The notes: generated from the sequence alone by a model not told the origin. DNA of 64,000 bases from Bradyrhizobium sp. BR13661 (GCF_029892425.1 NZ_JARXWB010000006.1:1-64000); one strand, 5' to 3'. Positions 49,456 to 60,932 are shown, numbered from the stretch's first letter. Translations and numbers: made by a program.

Positions 49456-52400
49456 CTATTGCGCGACGCGGGGCCGTCCCCGCGTGTCGAGGACCTGGCG
49501 AATGGCATGCGCCAGATCTGCTGGCCGGTAGGGCTTGCTCAGGAGGGTGATTTCAGGGTCGAGCCGGCCGTCATCCATCATGGCGGCTTCCGGATAGCCC
49601 GACATGTAGAGCACGGGCACACCAGGACGCCGCTGAAGAACCGCATCGGCAAGTTCGCGGCCGTTCATTCCGCCGGGCATGACGACATCGGTGAAGAGCA
49701 GATCGAAGGCCGTGCCTTGGTCGACGAGAGCGAGAGCCTCTGGACCGCTGGCGGCCGCGATCGTTCGATAGCCGAAGCTCCTGAGCTGCGCCTCGACATA
49801 TTTGCGCACCAGCTCGTCGTCCTCGACCAGGAGAATGGTTTCACTGCCGCGTTGCAGCTGGCCCTTCGCCGCCACGCTCGCAGAGGCTGCGGCCTGGGTC
49901 GAACGCGGCAAATACAGGCTGAAGGTCGTTCCACGCCCTTCCTCGCTGTCGATCCGGATGTGTCCGCCGGACTGCTTGATGAAGCCATACACCATGCTCA
50001 AGCCGAGGCCCGTTCCCTTGCCGAGCTCTTTGGTGGTGAAGAAAGGCTCGAAGATCTTGTCGCGGATCCCCTGGGGAATGCCCGAGCCGGTATCGCTTAC
50101 CGTGACTAGGACGAAGTCGCCGAAGCTGTCGTCAGGGCCCGGATTTTCCGTGCCAAAGCTTACACTCGCAGTGCCGAAGGAGATCTTACCTCCGCCTGCC
50201 ATCGCGTCGCGAGCATTGACGGCGAGGTTAATCAAGGCGGTCGAGAGCTGGCCCGGATCAATCAGGGCATGCCAGCAATCGTCCTGCAACGTGGAGCCGA
50301 CCTCGATGTGCTCGCCCAGCGTTGGCCGCAGCAGCTTTACGGTATCGACGATGAGATTGTTGACGTCGACGTTGCGGGGTTGCAGCGGCTGCCGGCGCGC
50401 GAATGCAAGCAGCTGCGTCGTCAGATCGGCGCCGCGTGTTGCGGCGTCGTCGATCATATGCGCAATGGCGAGGAGGTCAGGCCGCTCCGCAAGATCGTCA
50501 ATCAGGATCTGGATCGTGCCTGTGATCACCGTCAGGATGTTGTTGAAGTCATGGGCGACCCCACCGGTGAGCTGGCCGACCGCGTCCATCTTCTGCGCCT
50601 GGCGCAGCTGCTGCTCGAGGCGCAGACGCTGGCTGATGTCGCGTCCGATCACGATGATCAGCTCCTGGCCGCCCGTCGAGACGTGAGCGGCGGACATCTC
50701 GACCTCGAGACCCTTGCCCTCGGGTCCATCCAGGCGAAGCTGCAACAGGCCCGTCGACGCCGGCGCCAGCAATCTGGAGATCTCTGTAGCGTCGGCAGGA
50801 ATGAGGATGGACCGGAACGGCAGACCGATGATCTGCTCGCGAGCCCGCCCCAGCATCGCACCAGCCGTTCGGTTCGCCTCGATAACGAGGCCGCTTTGGT
50901 CAAGAACCAGGATCGCGTCATGCGCCTGCTCCATGAGCAGGCGGTATTTTTCCTCGGCCTGCTTTCGCGCGGTGAGGTCGAGCACGAACGAGACGCACTG
51001 ATCGGACGATCCGGCGAGCAGGGCGGAGCCGATGAGAACAGGAACGCGGCTGCCGTCCTTCCTGATGAACTCCTTTTCCCGCGCGGCGATCTGCCCGGAT
51101 GTCCTGAGCTGCGCGACCCGCTGCGTGTCTTCGTCGCGATAGTCCGCAGGGGTCATGTCGCTCCAGCGGATTGAGGCCAGGTCCTGCCTGGAATATCCGG
51201 TCATGCTCAGGAAGGCGTCGTTGGCGTAGCTGATGTCGCCGCTGCCGTCCCAGAACAGGATGCCGATGATGTTGGAATCGACGAGCCGGCGGATGCGAGC
51301 CTCGCGCTCCTGAAGATCGCGATAGAGCAGCGTGTTCTCCAGCGAGATCGCGGCCTGAGCCGCGAGCAGGTCGAGCACTGCCACGCGATCCGGCGTGAAG
51401 GCGTGCGTCGTCAGCGTGTTCTCCAGGTACAGCAAGCCGATCAGCTTGGCCTGTTTCAGCAATGGCAGGCAAAGCATGGATCTCGGGTGCCGGCGGCGCA
51501 CATAGTCGTCGCCGTAAAGCGCGTCAGGCTGCGTCGCGTCGTCAACGATGACAGGCTTTTGCGCGCGAATGACGTAGCGCAGCAGGGCTTCCGGACAATC
51601 CGGCGTCGCAAGCGAGGTTTGATGTATCGCGACCGTGAACTCGTCGCCTCGGGATTGGCCCTCCGCCTCAATACCAAAGTCGTCATTCCGCGACAGGATC
51701 AGCAGGCCGCGATCGGCGCCGGCGTTTTGCAGCACGATTTTCATCAGCGTCTCGATCAGCTTCGGCAGCTCGATTTCACTCGAGACGGCCTGGGACGCCT
51801 TCACCACGGTGGTGACGTCCATCTGCTGAATGGTCAGCCGGCTTGCCGAGCCGGCATCTTCGGCGACGTGAAGCCGTGGATAGAGGTGTTCGAGCTGTCT
51901 GACCTTCGGCTCGGCTCCCCAGCGAATAAATCCGTAATGGGCATCGCGCAGATAGGCAATGGCGATCTTGTTGAAGCCGCGCGTCGTGTAGAAGCGCCCG
52001 GCGCGCTCGTTTGCGATGGCCTCGTTCTGAGGAAAGCCGTTGGCATGCGCCGCGGTGATGGCCCGGTCGTAGAACCGCATGGCATCGAGCTCGCGACCTT
52101 CGATGCGCGCGATTTCAGCCGAGATGAGAGCGGCGCGGTCGGTGAAGTCCTCCGGGCTGATCTCGGCCATTTGCTGAAGCTGGCCATGGTGGCGGGTCAA
52201 TGCGTCGAGATGCCTGCTGAGTTCGTCCGGGGTGGTGACCTCGCAAGCCGCGGCCTCGGCCAAGGCCGCGTAGAAGTGAAAGTCAATCCGATCGAACAGG
52301 GCTTTCGATGTCCACAAGAACTTGTCGGCCTTTGCTGCGGCGGCAATGGCGGCGGGATCACTTGCAAGCACGCGGGCCTGCAGCTTCCGGGTCCAGTACC

Positions 52401-55400
52401 AGAATCCGGCCTGCTCGAGGTACGGCTCCGTCTCGAGACGATGTTCGAACTGCACCTCGCTGAAGCCGGCGTCGTCGAAGCAGCCGAATTTCGCGGTGAG
52501 TCCGCGCAGCGACCGGACGAGCTGCAACTGCCCGATAATTCGATCCGCTGCAAGATCGACGCGCGCCCGGCGTGCGAAGTCGAGCCCCGCTTCGGCCTCT
52601 TGCTGCACTTCGGCGAGGGGGTCGCCGCAGGCGAGAAGATGCGTCAGGAAATGATGGCGGGTGAAGCTCGCATAGTTCACATCGCCGGCTTGCTGCGCGG
52701 CATCGAAGGCGCGCTTCAGCCACGGGCGTCCTGTCCTCACATCTCGCGTCCAGCTGCCGAAGCCGAGATAGACGCGGGCCTTGAACCGGTCCATTCCGCG
52801 CGTCTCGACCAGATCGAGACCGAGCCGGGCAAAACGATAGCCGGCAGCGTAGTCGCCGAAGTCGGGGCCGAGCACGGTGGCGAGCACGATGTAGGCGAGG
52901 CACGACGCATCGGAGTTGCCGTATTGCAGGCTGAGATTGGCCATGCGTGCGATGATCAGGCGGCGCAAGCCCTCGTCGATGAACCAGGCTGGCGAGACCA
53001 GCACCGTGAGGACATCCATCGTTCCGCGCGCGACTGGATCTTCCATCTGCGGCAGATCGAGCAGGGCCTCGATGGGACGGTCGCCGATCGCCTGCCACAT
53101 CCGCTGATATTCGCGCTCGACCTCATCCCGCGTCGGATGTGCGGACCAGTCGATACCGTCGCGCCTGAGATAGTCGAGCGCCACCTCGACGTCGCGGTCG
53201 CTGGGCTCCATCCGTAGCCGGGTCACTGCTGCGAGGTCGGGCAGGTTGGTGGCACGCGTTGCCAGTTCCGCGAGCCGCGCGTTGGCGGTCGCGCGTTCGC
53301 CGGCCAGGAACTCGCATTCGGCCCGCTGCAGCGCCAGGGTGAAACTGAGCGCGTAATGCTGCTCCCAGTGGTTCGGGGGCAGCATGGCCTCGCCGATCGC
53401 AAAGTGAGCGTGGGCCATGGCAAAGGCCGTCGCGGCTTTGGCGCGACGGCCGGCCAAAAGATTGAGCTCCGCCAGCCTGACGCGCTCGTCGGGGTTGCTG
53501 ATCAGACCGGTGCCGCGGTTGAGCTGGTTGACGATCTCGAAGACGTTGTCTTCGACAGTATCAGAGGTCGCGCGCTCCGCGAACAATCGGCCGATGCGCA
53601 GATGAGCCGCAGCGCGATCTTGCTCTGGGATCAGCGCGTAAGCCGCCTCCTGAAACCGGTCGTGGACGAAGCGATAGGTGCCAGCTTGCGGCTCCACGAA
53701 TTCCTGGCGGACGGCAGGCCACAGATCGGCGTTGACCTGATCATCGGAGGCGCCGAGCACGACTGAAAGAACTGCCACTTCGGCGATATTTCCGAGACAA
53801 GCCATCTGCTGCAGAGCCGTGCGTGTGGCCAGGGGTAGCCGGGTAAGCTTCCCCAGCATCAGGTCGATGACGTTGTCGGTGTATCGCTTGGCGTGAATGC
53901 GCTCGAGGTCCCAGGCCCAGCGGACATCATCATGGTTGAATGCAAGCAGGCCTTCCTCGACTAGCGAGAACATGAACTGGATGGCGAAGAACGGATTGCC
54001 TGCGGTCTTCTCGTGCACGAGCTGGATCAGCGGTGCAGCGTGACTCGGCTCGCAACGCAGCGTGTCCGCAAGCAACTGGCCGAGATGCCTGCGACCGAGC
54101 GGTGCGAGCGTGATCTCTACCACCCGTCGCCCGCGCGCTTTGATCGTCTCACGCATGCGCATGACCGGATGCGCTGAATCCACCTCGTTGTCCCGGTAAG
54201 CGCCGATCAGCATCAGGTGCTTCAGCTCCGACCGGGTCAGGATGTCCTCGAGCAGCTCGAACGTCGCTATGTCGAGCCATTGCAAATCATCGAGGAACAG
54301 CACCAGCGGATGCTCGGCCCGTGCAAACACGCCGATGAACTGCTCGATCACGCGGTGAAAGCGGCTTTGCGCGTGCTGGAGCGGCAGGTCGGGGACAGGC
54401 GGTTGCGCGCCGATGACGGCCTTCAGCTCCGGGACCAGGTCCACGACGAGCTGTCCGTTTGGACCAAGCGCGCCGAGCAGGGCTCGGCGCCATTCGTTCA
54501 GCTCGGCTTCGGGTTTGCCGAGAAGGGGGCGGACGAGGCCCTGGAATGCCTTGGCCAGCGTGGCGTAGGGGATGTCGCGTTTGTGCTGGTCGAATTTGCC
54601 CGATGCAAACAAGCCGTGCGAGGGTACCAGCACCTTGTGCAGTTCGTTGACGACGGAGGACTTGCCGATGCCGGAATATCCGGCGACCAGCGCAAGCTCG
54701 GGCGTGCCGCTTCTGGCGATGCGTTCGAACGAGGCAAACAACGTCTCGCACTCGGACGTCCTCCCATAAAGCTTCTCGGGCACGAGAAGCCGGTCCGGTG
54801 TGTCGTGCTGGCCCAGCGGAAAGTCGTCGATGCGATGCCGAAGCTCCCATTCCTCCAGGCAGCGTCGCAGATCCCGCTCGGCGCCGCCTGCGGTCTGGTA
54901 ACGCTCCTCGGCCATCTTCGAGAGCAGTTTCATGATCAGCCTGGAAACGGCGCCTGGAACGTTGCTGAGTCGCTTGGCAGGCGCTTCCGGCTCTCTTGCG
55001 ACGTGACAATGCACCCATTCCATCGGATCATCAGCGGCGAATGGCAGCGAGCCGGTGACCATCTGGTACAACGTGACGCCGAGCGAGTAGAGATCGCTGC
55101 GGGAGTCGATCGAGCGGTTCATGCGTCCGGTCTGCTCGGGGGACATGTAAGCGAACGTACCGGCGATCTGCTCGTGCGCGGCCGCGGACAGCCGCTCGCG
55201 CGGGCGGCGCGTTGCGAAGCCGAAGCCGGTGAGATGCACGCTGTCCTTGTCGCGGCTCACCAGTATATTGGCCGGCTTGATGTCCTTGTGCACCAGGCCG
55301 TGTTGATGGACCTTGCCCAGCGCGGCGGTGATCTGGATCGCGAGGCGCAGGAAACTGCCTATCTCCATGGGCGCGCCGGTCAGCCATGTCAGCGGCTCGC

Positions 55401-55686
55401 CGCCGCGATCCCCGAGCACGAGAATGGTGCGGCCGTGGTCCTGCAGCAGCTCGAGTGGCTTTGCCGCCCAGGCACTGTCCAGTTCGTCCTTCAGCGCAAA
55501 TTCGTGTGCCAGCCGATCGAGGCTTTCCGGGCTTGGATGCTCGGCGGCCGGAACAACGGTGAGCACAACCTGCCGTTCACCGTCGATGCGTTCGCGGGAG
55601 GTGCGGCACAGCAAAATCCCTTCTTCTTCGCAGAGAACTTGCGGACCGTGGGCCCAGCCGGCGCCCATAAAAGATGAAAGGTTCAT
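49456..55686 (-). CDS. Giant hybrid sensor: degenerate Ser/Thr kinase-AAA ATPase-GAF-PAS-PAS-histidine kinase-receiver
   Basis: 2076 residues from the ATG at 55686 (the frame is open to 55947). Approximate domains: Ser/Thr kinase 20-290 (HKDIKPAN at 133-140, but GFG in place of DFG at 154-156 and no evident beta-3 lysine); AAA_16 ATPase 310-600 (Walker A GYSGIGKSS, Lys 342; Walker B LFLDDLQW near 465); helical repeat-like region 620-1290; GAF 1295-1450; two PAS 1455-1690; HisKA with phospho-His 1712 (GGVAHDFNN); HATPase 1815-1930; C-terminal receiver with Asp 2000 (FTDVVMPGG). It belongs to the large PAS/AAA sensor family common in rhizobia. The ligands and output are unknown. It converges on the arabinofuranosidase. 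Confidence 0.93.
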   Translation of the reverse strand: MNLSSFMGAGWAHGPQVLCEEEGILLCRTSRERIDGERQVVLTVVPAAEHPSPESLDRLAHEFALKDELDSAWAAKPLELLQDHGRTILVLGDRGGEPLTWLTGAPMEIGSFLRLAIQITAALGKVHQHGLVHKDIKPANILVSRDKDSVHLTGFGFATRRPRERLSAAAHEQIAGTFAYMSPEQTGRMNRSIDSRSDLYSLGVTLYQMVTGSLPFAADDPMEWVHCHVAREPEAPAKRLSNVPGAVSRLIMKLLSKMAEERYQTAGGAERDLRRCLEEWELRHRIDDFPLGQHDTPDRLLVPEKLYGRTSECETLFASFERIARSGTPELALVAGYSGIGKSSVVNELHKVLVPSHGLFASGKFDQHKRDIPYATLAKAFQGLVRPLLGKPEAELNEWRRALLGALGPNGQLVVDLVPELKAVIGAQPPVPDLPLQHAQSRFHRVIEQFIGVFARAEHPLVLFLDDLQWLDIATFELLEDILTRSELKHLMLIGAYRDNEVDSAHPVMRMRETIKARGRRVVEITLAPLGRRHLGQLLADTLRCEPSHAAPLIQLVHEKTAGNPFFAIQFMFSLVEEGLLAFNHDDVRWAWDLERIHAKRYTDNVIDLMLGKLTRLPLATRTALQQMACLGNIAEVAVLSVVLGASDDQVNADLWPAVRQEFVEPQAGTYRFVHDRFQEAAYALIPEQDRAAAHLRIGRLFAERATSDTVEDNVFEIVNQLNRGTGLISNPDERVRLAELNLLAGRRAKAATAFAMAHAHFAIGEAMLPPNHWEQHYALSFTLALQRAECEFLAGERATANARLAELATRATNLPDLAAVTRLRMEPSDRDVEVALDYLRRDGIDWSAHPTRDEVEREYQRMWQAIGDRPIEALLDLPQMEDPVARGTMDVLTVLVSPAWFIDEGLRRLIIARMANLSLQYGNSDASCLAYIVLATVLGPDFGDYAAGYRFARLGLDLVETRGMDRFKARVYLGFGSWTRDVRTGRPWLKRAFDAAQQAGDVNYASFTRHHFLTHLLACGDPLAEVQQEAEAGLDFARRARVDLAADRIIGQLQLVRSLRGLTAKFGCFDDAGFSEVQFEHRLETEPYLEQAGFWYWTRKLQARVLASDPAAIAAAAKADKFLWTSKALFDRIDFHFYAALAEAAACEVTTPDELSRHLDALTRHHGQLQQMAEISPEDFTDRAALISAEIARIEGRELDAMRFYDRAITAAHANGFPQNEAIANERAGRFYTTRGFNKIAIAYLRDAHYGFIRWGAEPKVRQLEHLYPRLHVAEDAGSASRLTIQQMDVTTVVKASQAVSSEIELPKLIETLMKIVLQNAGADRGLLILSRNDDFGIEAEGQSRGDEFTVAIHQTSLATPDCPEALLRYVIRAQKPVIVDDATQPDALYGDDYVRRRHPRSMLCLPLLKQAKLIGLLYLENTLTTHAFTPDRVAVLDLLAAQAAISLENTLLYRDLQEREARIRRLVDSNIIGILFWDGSGDISYANDAFLSMTGYSRQDLASIRWSDMTPADYRDEDTQRVAQLRTSGQIAAREKEFIRKDGSRVPVLIGSALLAGSSDQCVSFVLDLTARKQAEEKYRLLMEQAHDAILVLDQSGLVIEANRTAGAMLGRAREQIIGLPFRSILIPADATEISRLLAPASTGLLQLRLDGPEGKGLEVEMSAAHVSTGGQELIIVIGRDISQRLRLEQQLRQAQKMDAVGQLTGGVAHDFNNILTVITGTIQILIDDLAERPDLLAIAHMIDDAATRGADLTTQLLAFARRQPLQPRNVDVNNLIVDTVKLLRPTLGEHIEVGSTLQDDCWHALIDPGQLSTALINLAVNARDAMAGGGKISFGTASVSFGTENPGPDDSFGDFVLVTVSDTGSGIPQGIRDKIFEPFFTTKELGKGTGLGLSMVYGFIKQSGGHIRIDSEEGRGTTFSLYLPRSTQAAASASVAAKGQLQRGSETILLVEDDELVRKYVEAQLRSFGYRTIAAASGPEALALVDQGTAFDLLFTDVVMPGGMNGRELADAVLQRRPGVPVLYMSGYPEAAMMDDGRLDPEITLLSKPYRPADLAHAIRQVLDTRGRPRVAQ

Positions 55687-56289
55687 GTCGCTAGACCATG
55701 CCGCCGCCGAGCCCAAATGGGAGCTCAGGTCCGAGCCGAAGCGGGGCTCCCCGGTACTTTGCCTCTTCCTCCAACAAGCTGCCCGGATGCGGCAATGCGC
55801 GCCGTTATCGTTTCTTTGGGTTCCGCGTATGGGACGCATGAAGGGCAGGACGCACGTGCGACGCTTGGCACGATAGGGCTCGGCACGACAGGGCTCGCCC
55901 CTCACGCCTTCATTCCGGCGCCCGGCTCGATCGACGCAGCCGGACAAGGTGAAATCGTATCATTTGCCTAAATCTCGTCAACGGAGCGACGAGACGACGC
56001 GCATTCGTGGATCCGCATGCAACATAGGTCTCTGTTGGGCAATATCGCAACTTAAGAGAGAACGACGGAGATAAGTTGGAGACTATCTTTTGGCGCCCTG
56101 CGTGCGGCGTGGTGCTCACCGCTATCGAGTGCCCTTCGCGTGCACTGAGAATCCGAACGCGCGATTTCCGCTTCCAATTGGTGCATATATGGTCCTAGAA
56201 GCGCCAGAGGGTGGAAGCTTGAACAAACCAAATTTCTCGGTCGGTCCAATAACATATGGGGTCGATCTTGAAGTAAATAGCTAAGTAAA
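55687..56289. other. Intergenic region between the sensor kinase and dusA
   Basis: No gene recognised. There is a 15-base tandem duplication, GCACGATAGGGCTCG followed by GCACGACAGGGCTCG, at 55868-55897. The short frame at 56090-56284 has no motif. The stretch next to dusA is AT-rich for this genome and could hold its promoter. Confidence 0.45.
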
Positions 56290-57282
56290 ATGAAGGACTT
56301 GGACCGAAAATTCTCTACGGCGCCCATGATGGATTGGACTGACCGGCATTGCCGGGTGTTCCATCGTCACCTGACGAGGCAGGCGCTGCTCTACACGGAA
56401 ATGCTGACCACTGGCGCCATCATCCATGGCGATCGGGAGCGGTTGCTCGGCTTCGACGCGGTTGAACATCCGGTGGCGCTGCAGCTTGGTGGCTCGGATC
56501 CGCGCGATCTCGCCGAGGCTGCGCGGATCGGCGAGGGCTTTGGCTATGACGAGATCAATCTCAATGTCGGCTGCCCGTCTGATCGCGTGAAGGACGGTCG
56601 CTTCGGTGCCTGCCTGATGGCGGAGCCGGAGCTCGTCGCGCGCTGCGTTGATGCGATGAAGCGCGCGGTCGCCGTACCCGTCACCGTGAAATGCCGCATC
56701 GGCATCGATGACCAGGATCCCGAAGTCGCGCTCGATATGCTCGCGCGTGCCGTGGTCGCTGCCGGCTGTGATGTGCTGATCGTGCATGCTCGAAAAGCCT
56801 GGCTCAATGGTCTGTCGCCGAAGGAGAACCGCGACATCCCGCCGCTGGACTACGATCGCGTCTATCGGCTCAAACGCGCGATGCCTGGTGTGCCCATCAT
56901 CATCAATGGCGGTGTCCTGACGATCGAGCAGGCGAAAGCGCATCTTGCGCATGTCGACGGCGTGATGCTCGGCCGTGCCGCCTATCAGGAGCCGTGGCGG
57001 TTGCTCTCGGTCGATCCCGAGATCTTCGGCGAGGCGGCGCCGCATGCGACCATGCAGGACGCGCTCGAGGCGATGATGCCCTATATCGAGGCGCAGCTTG
57101 CGCGTGGCACGCGGCTGCACGCGATCACGCGGCATTTTGTCGGCGCCTTCCACGCCGTGCCGGGTGCGCGTGCCTTCCGCCGCCATCTTGCCGAGCAGGG
57201 CGTTAAGCCAGGCGCCGGCGTCGATGTGTTGCGCGACGCGATCGCGCGTGTCGGTGCGCGCGCGCCGGCAGAGGCTGCTTAG
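56290..57282 (+). CDS. dusA: tRNA-dihydrouridine(20/20a) synthase DusA
   Basis: 330 residues. FMN-dependent TIM barrel with STAPMMDWTDRHCRVFHR, YTEMLTTGAI, LQLGGSDPRDLA, INLNVGCPSDRV (catalytic cysteine) and VHARKAWLNGLSPKENR, all typical of DusA. It reduces uridine 20/20a in the tRNA D-loop. The ribosome binding site is weak. It stands alone, flanked by a 600-base gap upstream and the intergenic repeat downstream. Confidence 0.96.
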   Translation: MKDLDRKFSTAPMMDWTDRHCRVFHRHLTRQALLYTEMLTTGAIIHGDRERLLGFDAVEHPVALQLGGSDPRDLAEAARIGEGFGYDEINLNVGCPSDRVKDGRFGACLMAEPELVARCVDAMKRAVAVPVTVKCRIGIDDQDPEVALDMLARAVVAAGCDVLIVHARKAWLNGLSPKENRDIPPLDYDRVYRLKRAMPGVPIIINGGVLTIEQAKAHLAHVDGVMLGRAAYQEPWRLLSVDPEIFGEAAPHATMQDALEAMMPYIEAQLARGTRLHAITRHFVGAFHAVPGARAFRRHLAEQGVKPGAGVDVLRDAIARVGARAPAEAA

Positions 57283-57339
57283 CCTGGAAGAAGGACCGGA
57301 TCGCGGAATCCGGCTCGCGGCCCGGCCTGTTTCGCCGCC

Positions 57340-57910
57340 TGTCAATGCCTTGTGGCGAAAATATTCCACTTTACCGAAATTCGGAAATGGCGTATGTTTC
57401 GTTCATCCCGGCTCATCCTTGAGGGGCGATCGTACGTCGTCACGAATTGCGAGCCGGGCTTGCGGTGGACGCGGCAGCGTCGGCACGAGAGGTGCGGGCA
57501 GGGCGGGTAGTCCCTGTGAGCCCGAAACCGCGTGTGGATGAACGGCGCTGTGAAGTTCGTCTCGCCAACATGCTTTCGGCGCGTGTGCACACTGCCGAAA
57601 GCCGCTGTGGCATCGGGCGAACGCGCGTACGGCAAAACCGTGTGGTCCTGGCCGTCGTCGCTACGGTCAAGCTGTCGCGGAGGTGCGGGGAGCCCAACCG
57701 GGTGAAGCGCATTGTCAATTCGCGAGGCGAGGGAGGCCAGAAGGAATTCGGCTCCCGGGAGAGCACGGCATAAGCCGTCAAACCATCGCGCAGGGAAGGC
57801 CGAGTGTTCGGCACCACCTGTATGCTGCTGTGCGGTCTTTTTGCGCTACATTTTCGCGCAGCGGACCGCGGGTGCGAGGTCGGCACCCGGTCTTCCCTGC
57901 ACCCTCTTGG
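57340..57910. repeat. Bradyrhizobium-type structured intergenic repeat (about 570 bp)
   Basis: This non-coding block starts near GGCGAAAATATTCCACTTTA, passes GTGTGGTCCTGGCCGTCGTC and ends in a strong inverted repeat: GCAGGGAAG (57790-57798) pairs with CTTCCCTGC (57892-57900), with an inner pair CGGGTGC/GCACCCG. I recall this sequence as an element found in many copies in Bradyrhizobium and Rhodopseudomonas intergenic regions, often with spurious arginine/serine-rich proteins predicted on both strands. Its function is unknown; a copy-number search would settle it. Confidence 0.7.
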
Positions 57911-58104
57911 TCAGGAGGGTGGAATGACCAGGCAAAGCTCGGGCGATCTGCGCCGCGAGGCTGCGGAAGCGTGTCTACCTATTGAACTGCGTGCCGGAGA
58001 TGGCGATGTCGCCGCTTGCTCGGTCATTGCGAGGAGCCCTCGCTTGCTGCGAAAATCGGGTGGGCTCGCCCCGGGCTGCCCGGAAGAGGCGGCTGCGCAA
58101 TCGC

Positions 58105-58659
58105 TTAGTCCACCGCCATGCGCGGGCGGCGGTGGCTGCTCTGGAGCTCCGGATAGCCGGTGAGCATCAGCGTGTCGGAGCGCACGCCCCAGCTCTCCAG
58201 ACGATCGAGGAAGCTCATGCCGAGCAGGTTTGTCTTCATCAGTCCGCGCGGCACGACGAGGGCCGGCACCGATTTCTCGACGAGATGACCGACGGCGAGG
58301 CGGTCGATCGTGAGGCGTGCGGCCTTGGTGTGGCCGCCGGCGGTTTCGAGGTCGACGTCGTATTCGAGCATCTCGAGCGGCAGGCCGATCGCTTTCGCGG
58401 TTTCCCAGGTCAGCACTACGGACGTGGCGCCGGTATCGATCACCATCGGCGTGGCGACGCCGTTGATCTTGGCGCGCAGCGCGAACTCGCCGCCCTGGCC
58501 GCGCTGGATCTGCACGGCGGGCGCAGGAGCGGCGGTCTGGCCGCCGAACATGTGCGAGACCTTGTGACTCGCGCGCGCAATCTGATCGGGATCGCCATAG
58601 GCGACCACGGCGCCTGCCGTCGCGGCGAGCATGACGAGAACTAGCAGGAAGCGGATCAT
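58105..58659 (-). CDS. TIGR02281-type aspartic protease (retropepsin-like)
   Basis: 184 residues. Signal or anchor segment MIRFLLVLVMLAATAGAVV, then a single retropepsin-like fold: FALRAKINGVATPMVIDTGATSVVLTWETA carries the catalytic DTGA, and NLLGMSFLDRLESW is the typical end. Such proteins act as dimers in the periplasm. GGAGG is six bases before the ATG. The DUF1289 gene lies 28 bases upstream on the same strand. Confidence 0.93.
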   Translation of the reverse strand: MIRFLLVLVMLAATAGAVVAYGDPDQIARASHKVSHMFGGQTAAPAPAVQIQRGQGGEFALRAKINGVATPMVIDTGATSVVLTWETAKAIGLPLEMLEYDVDLETAGGHTKAARLTIDRLAVGHLVEKSVPALVVPRGLMKTNLLGMSFLDRLESWGVRSDTLMLTGYPELQSSHRRPRMAVD

Positions 58660-58687
58660 TGCGCGCCTCCGAAGGCCCGCAAACCGG

Positions 58688-58891
58688 TCAGGCGCGTTTG
58701 GGCGATCCCGCGATCGGCTGCAAACCGGCGTCGGCCATGCGCGCGGGCAACAGCGCCATCAATGCGAGTCGTTCCGCACTTTCCATGGCGTGCCAGCGCG
58801 CGATTTCCGGCAAGGTCCGGCCGCAGCCGAAGCACAGCCTGGTTTTGGGATCGATCATGCAGACGGCGACGCACGGCGTTTCTTTGCTCAT
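58688..58891 (-). CDS. DUF1289 family protein
   Basis: 67 residues. Begins MSKETPCVAVCMIDPKTRLC, then FGCGRTLPEIARWHAM: the C-x3-C and C-x2-C cysteine set and the RTxxEI-W motif are those of DUF1289, a likely metal or Fe-S binding protein of unknown role. The frame is open to 58927, but the family starts at the ATG at 58891. It forms a short run with the histidine kinase upstream and the protease downstream. Confidence 0.9.
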   Translation of the reverse strand: MSKETPCVAVCMIDPKTRLCFGCGRTLPEIARWHAMESAERLALMALLPARMADAGLQPIAGSPKRA

Positions 58892-58934
58892 CGGGACATA
58901 ATGTGGGATCGTCGGGCATCTGTGCAAGCATCGC

Positions 58935-60530
<1,596 letters not shown>

Positions 60531-60596
60531 CAAGCAACAACGATTCCTGCCCGCGTCGGACGCGAGCCTTCTGCATTGTCTATCTCTGGCAAGAAA

Positions 60597-60618
60597 TCCT
60601 TAAGAGGTGACTTAAGGA
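60597..60618. promoter_or_regulatory. Inverted repeat upstream of the histidine kinase
   Basis: TCCTTAAG-AGGTGA-CTTAAGGA is a perfect 8-bp inverted repeat containing two TTAA half-sites with an 8-base gap. It lies about 67 bases before the kinase ATG. It may be a second CtrA-type contact site or a separate operator. Confidence 0.45.
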
Positions 60619-60632
60619 GCTAAAGAATTACG

Positions 60633-60647
60633 TTAACAGGGCGTTAA
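60633..60647. promoter_or_regulatory. CtrA-type box TTAA-N7-TTAA
   Basis: TTAACAGGGCGTTAA matches the full CtrA consensus exactly. It lies about 103 bases before the histidine kinase start. CtrA is the master cell-cycle regulator in these bacteria, so the kinase is likely to be cell-cycle controlled. Confidence 0.65.
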
Positions 60648-60776
60648 TTTGCTCGCCTTAACTCTCGGAAAGCCGACGCAAAATTGTCGGACGAGCGAAA
60701 GCTGACCGTCAGCGCCAGCAGCATCAAAGTCCAATAAAATCAGGCAGAGCCGGACGTGAACGGAAAGAGTTTTGGC

Positions 60777-60932
60777 TCAGAAGCCGATCTCGAAGGCAAG
60801 TCCGATCGCGAGGAGTAATGACAGGCAAACCAGCGGAGAATAGGGCCGAGTTGCGCTCGTGGCCCAGTTCTGCGCGTGCCCGAAAGAGTGACTCGTGCTG
60901 GCCGGTTCAGGGTCGATAGCAGCTGTTTCCAT
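60777..60932 (-). CDS. Possible small membrane protein (51 aa)
   Basis: METAAIDPEPASTSHSFGHA is followed by a hydrophobic tail RPYSPLVCLSLLLAIGLAFE. One membrane segment at the C-terminus, like tail-anchored small proteins. The ribosome binding site is weak, so this is a tentative gene in an otherwise empty 520-base gap. Confidence 0.35.
   Translation of the reverse strand: METAAIDPEPASTSHSFGHAQNWATSATRPYSPLVCLSLLLAIGLAFEIGF

Noticed and set aside
51403..53217. 604-codon plus-strand frame opposite the hybrid sensor
   Set aside because: No family similarity; the minus-strand gene is well supported through this stretch.
57440..57886. Arg/Ser/Thr-rich 148-codon frame in the repeat
   Set aside because: Spurious protein often predicted from this repeat type; no ribosome binding site.
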